A program made the position numbers and the translations under genes. From DATKZH01 sp964505295 (GTDB lineage Bacteria > Planctomycetota > Planctomycetia > Pirellulales > Thermoguttaceae): DNA of 17,099 nt. Positions within the stretch are counted from its first letter, which is position 1; every line of letters begins with the position of its first letter. The stretch is taken from NCBI GenBank assembly GCA_964505295.1, contig CAZDHR010000114.1:1-17099 (forward strand), written 5' to 3'. Below the pieces are notes generated by a model. The model had not been told where the DNA came from. It was given only the letters and a program-made list of their open reading frames with translations, and ran no database searches. Below are positions 15,470 to 17,099 of this stretch, piece after piece.

Positions 15470-16336
15470 TTGCGCAGGACCGATGCGTTCATGATCGTCG
15501 TGGCCCTTGCGTCATGTTCGAGCTTGGGAAGCGTTTCGGCAGCCGAGGGGCCCGCGCCGTCGGCCCCGAGCGCAACGGCCCCGAGCGGGCCGGCCCCGAC
15601 TGCTGGGCGGAGTGCTCCATCCGCGAGCGAGTCGACGGCGGATGACTCGGTGCCGGGGCAGTCGCTGGGAGACATCCTCAAGGCCGGCGGGGTGATCGGC
15701 ATGCTGATCATGCTCCTCTCCGTGGCCGCGATGGCCCTGGTGATCGAGCACGTGATGACCATCCGCGCACCGGTGCTCATGCCGCCCGGGTTGGGCGAGG
15801 AGGTGCACAATCTATTGGCCGCGGGCAAGGTGGGGCCGGCCGACCAGCGGTGTCAGATGCAGCCGAGCTTCCTGGCCCACGTGCTCGGGGCGGGCCTGGC
15901 CGAGGTCGATGGGGGATGGCCGGCGGTCGAGAAGGCGGTCGAAGACGCCACGGCCGAGCAGTCGGCCCGGCTCTTCCGCAAGATCGAGTACCTCTCGGTC
16001 ATCGGCAACATCGCTCCGATGATGGGGCTGTTGGGCACGGTGATCGGGATGATCTTCGCGTTTCGCGAAGTGGCCGACACGCAGGGCGCGGCCCGGGCGG
16101 CGGACCTGGCCGAAGGGATCTACCTGGCCCTGGTCACGACGGTGGAAGGGCTGATCGTGGCCATTCCGTCGCTGGCTGCGTTTGCCGTGTTTCGCAATCT
16201 CGTCGACCACCTGGTGGCCGAGGTGACCTATGTGGCCCAACACGTGTTCGCCCCCTTGAAGCGCAACCGAACGGCCGCTCCGCCAAAGGCCCCGCCGCCG
16301 CAGGGGCCGTCGCCGCGGGGGGGAGGTGGTTCCTGA
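15470..16336 (+). CDS. MotA/TolQ/ExbB-family proton channel with N-terminal signal peptide
   Basis: The 288-aa inner-membrane protein begins with a signal peptide (FMIVVALASCSSLGSVSAA, cleavage likely before EG). A 40-residue Ala/Pro/Ser-rich extracytoplasmic stretch follows, then the ExbB core. Membrane segments lie at about 73-95, 177-198 and 216-242, with a cytoplasmic loop between the first two. The core carries family features: NIAPMMGLLGTVIGMIFAF in the second segment and AEGIYLALVTTVEGLIVAIP in the third, where E215 corresponds to the essential channel Glu of ExbB/TolQ. The C-terminus is a Pro/Gly-rich tail. With ExbD it should form the proton-driven motor. The start is TTG, and the stop overlaps the next ATG by 1 nt (TGATG), so translation with exbD is probably coupled. 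Confidence 0.9.
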   Translation: MRRTDAFMIVVALASCSSLGSVSAAEGPAPSAPSATAPSGPAPTAGRSAPSASESTADDSVPGQSLGDILKAGGVIGMLIMLLSVAAMALVIEHVMTIRAPVLMPPGLGEEVHNLLAAGKVGPADQRCQMQPSFLAHVLGAGLAEVDGGWPAVEKAVEDATAEQSARLFRKIEYLSVIGNIAPMMGLLGTVIGMIFAFREVADTQGAARAADLAEGIYLALVTTVEGLIVAIPSLAAFAVFRNLVDHLVAEVTYVAQHVFAPLKRNRTAAPPKAPPPQGPSPRGGGGS

Positions 16337-16770
16337 TGCGTGTCCCGTCGAATCTCGCCCGGGGAAGCCTCGGCTTCAACATGACGCCGATGATCGACGT
16401 GGTGTTCCTGCTGATCATCTTTTTCCTCGTCTCCAGCCACCTCGCCCGCCAGGAAACCCAACTGGACCTCGACCTGCCCGACGCGGCCAGCGGCGAGTCG
16501 ACCCGAGACGAGGACGTGCGACGCATCGTGGTCAACGTGTTGGCCGAGCCGGGGCCGGAAGCACGGATCCAAGTGGGTGGCGAGGTGATGGACGGCGTCC
16601 GCCTGGGCGAGCTGATCCGCCACGAAGACCAAAACGCGGCCGGCCGGCTGGAGGTCCGCATCCGCACCGACCGCCGCGTGCCCTACGGGGTGATCGAGCC
16701 CATATTGCTCGCCTGCGCCAAAGCCGGCGTGTGGAACGTCGTCTTCGCCGTCCGAGAAGGCAGGGAGTAG
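16336..16770 (+). CDS. ExbD/TolR-family biopolymer transport protein (first copy)
   Basis: The 144-aa protein has the standard layout: a short cytoplasmic N-terminus, one membrane segment starting FNMTPMIDVVFLLIIFFLVS, and an extracytoplasmic domain. D21 is the conserved membrane Asp required for proton-driven function in ExbD and TolR. The periplasmic domain ends in RLEVRIRTDRRVPYGVIEPI followed by LLACAKAGVWNVVFAV, typical of the family. GGAGGT (16322-16327) lies 8 nt before the ATG, inside the end of the exbB-like gene, and the ATG overlaps that gene's stop by 1 nt. Confidence 0.94.
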   Translation: MRVPSNLARGSLGFNMTPMIDVVFLLIIFFLVSSHLARQETQLDLDLPDAASGESTRDEDVRRIVVNVLAEPGPEARIQVGGEVMDGVRLGELIRHEDQNAAGRLEVRIRTDRRVPYGVIEPILLACAKAGVWNVVFAVREGRE

Positions 16771-16772
16771 GA

Positions 16773-16823
16773 AGGATGAAGGATGAATGACGGAACGACC
16801 GATCTGCGCCGATCCGATTCATC
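16773..16823 (+). repeat. Short hairpin-forming spacer with AGGATGA repeats
   Basis: After the exbD stop, AGGATGA occurs twice in tandem (16773-16786). GATGAAT (16782-16788) is the reverse complement of ATTCATC (16817-16823), the first unit of the downstream heptamer array, giving a 7-bp stem with a 28-nt loop. The structure is weak, but it links the two sets of heptamers. Confidence 0.5.
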
Positions 16824-16865
16824 ATTCAGCATTCAGCATTCCCCATTCAGCATTCAGCATTCCCC
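16817..16865. repeat. Heptamer tandem repeat ATTCNNC x7 abutting a start codon
   Basis: Seven 7-nt units run without gaps: ATTCATC, ATTCAGC twice, ATTCCCC, ATTCAGC twice, ATTCCCC. The triplet AGC-AGC-CCC pattern is itself duplicated (period 21). The array ends at 16865, the base before the ATG of the second ExbD gene, so it occupies the whole ribosome-binding region and shows no purine-rich Shine-Dalgarno sequence. Confidence 0.93.
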
Positions 16866-17099
16866 ATGCGTAGACCTCCTTATCATCGCGACGAGCGTGG
16901 CCGGCTGGACGTGAAGATGACGCCGATGATCGACGTTATCTTCCTCCTGCTGATCTTTTTCGTCTCGACGGCCAGCTTTCAGGCGCCGGAGGGGAGCCTG
17001 CCGACCAACCTGTCGTTGCCCGGGGCCGTCTCCGACGTCGACCCCAGCGATCTGGAGCTGGAGGACCTGGGGGAGATCGTGGTCAAGATCCGATGGCGC
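16866..17099 (+). CDS. ExbD/TolR-family protein (second copy), 3' truncated by the window end
   Basis: The frame is open for 78 codons to the end of the window. It begins MRRPPYHRDERGRLDVKMTP followed by MIDVIFLLLIFFVSTASF. D23 is the conserved membrane Asp. The following residues (LPTNLSLPGAVSDV, then LEDLGEIVVKI) are the start of the extracytoplasmic domain. It differs clearly from the first copy, so this is not a recent tandem duplication; the two may form a heteromeric ExbD pair. The ATG at 16866 has no visible Shine-Dalgarno sequence because a heptamer array ends right before it. An ATG at 16917 is in frame but would leave no cytoplasmic N-terminus. Confidence 0.9.
   Translation, partial: MRRPPYHRDERGRLDVKMTPMIDVIFLLLIFFVSTASFQAPEGSLPTNLSLPGAVSDVDPSDLELEDLGEIVVKIRWR

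Overview
The window is high-GC bacterial DNA with short intergenic gaps and frequent strand switches. Gene content points to a planctomycete, probably of the Pirellula/Rhodopirellula type. The clues are a DUF6259-type protein, a retropepsin-like aspartic protease, a beta-propeller/di-heme cytochrome c fusion, and a VWA-TPR-ExbB-ExbD-ExbD cluster. This assignment is inference from family recall; no rRNA or other marker gene is present.

Layout. Positions 2-604 (+) hold the 3' end of a large DUF6259-like protein. Positions 642-5714 are all minus strand: an unrecognised 163-aa protein, a ParD/ParE-like toxin-antitoxin pair (antitoxin first, ATGA overlap), an iron-sulfur flavoprotein directly downstream of an oligoendopeptidase F (21-nt gap), and a FabH-type ketoacyl-ACP synthase with a structured leader. 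An NRDE/TANGO2 protein (+, 6128-6874) converges on a class I/II aminotransferase (-, 6939-8132) across a nested hairpin. Upstream of the aminotransferase is a 75-bp inverted-repeat element inside a 16-bp direct repeat, then a small aspartic protease (-). A secreted beta-propeller/di-heme cytochrome (+, 9304-11241) converges on the def-fmt operon (-). That operon has a perfect -10 box and a second, related inverted-repeat element just upstream.

The last 4 kb (+, 13130-17099) is the most interesting region. It encodes a membrane-anchored VWA protein, a TPR protein, an ExbB/TolQ proton channel with its own signal peptide, and two different ExbD/TolR proteins, the second cut by the window end. 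The VWA protein starts with a segment resembling the TonB N-terminus, including the PRR spacing and the Ser-x3-His transmembrane motif. It looks like a TonB-type energy transducer whose C-terminal domain has been replaced by a VWA domain. The cluster therefore reads as a candidate proton-motive-force-driven VWA machine.

The spacers of this cluster contain heptamer tandem arrays and a strong palindrome. One array ends exactly at the start codon of the second ExbD and leaves it without a visible Shine-Dalgarno sequence. The translation and fatty-acid genes (def, fmt, fabH) are ordinary housekeeping genes. I see no rRNA, tRNA, CRISPR array or intact transposase.
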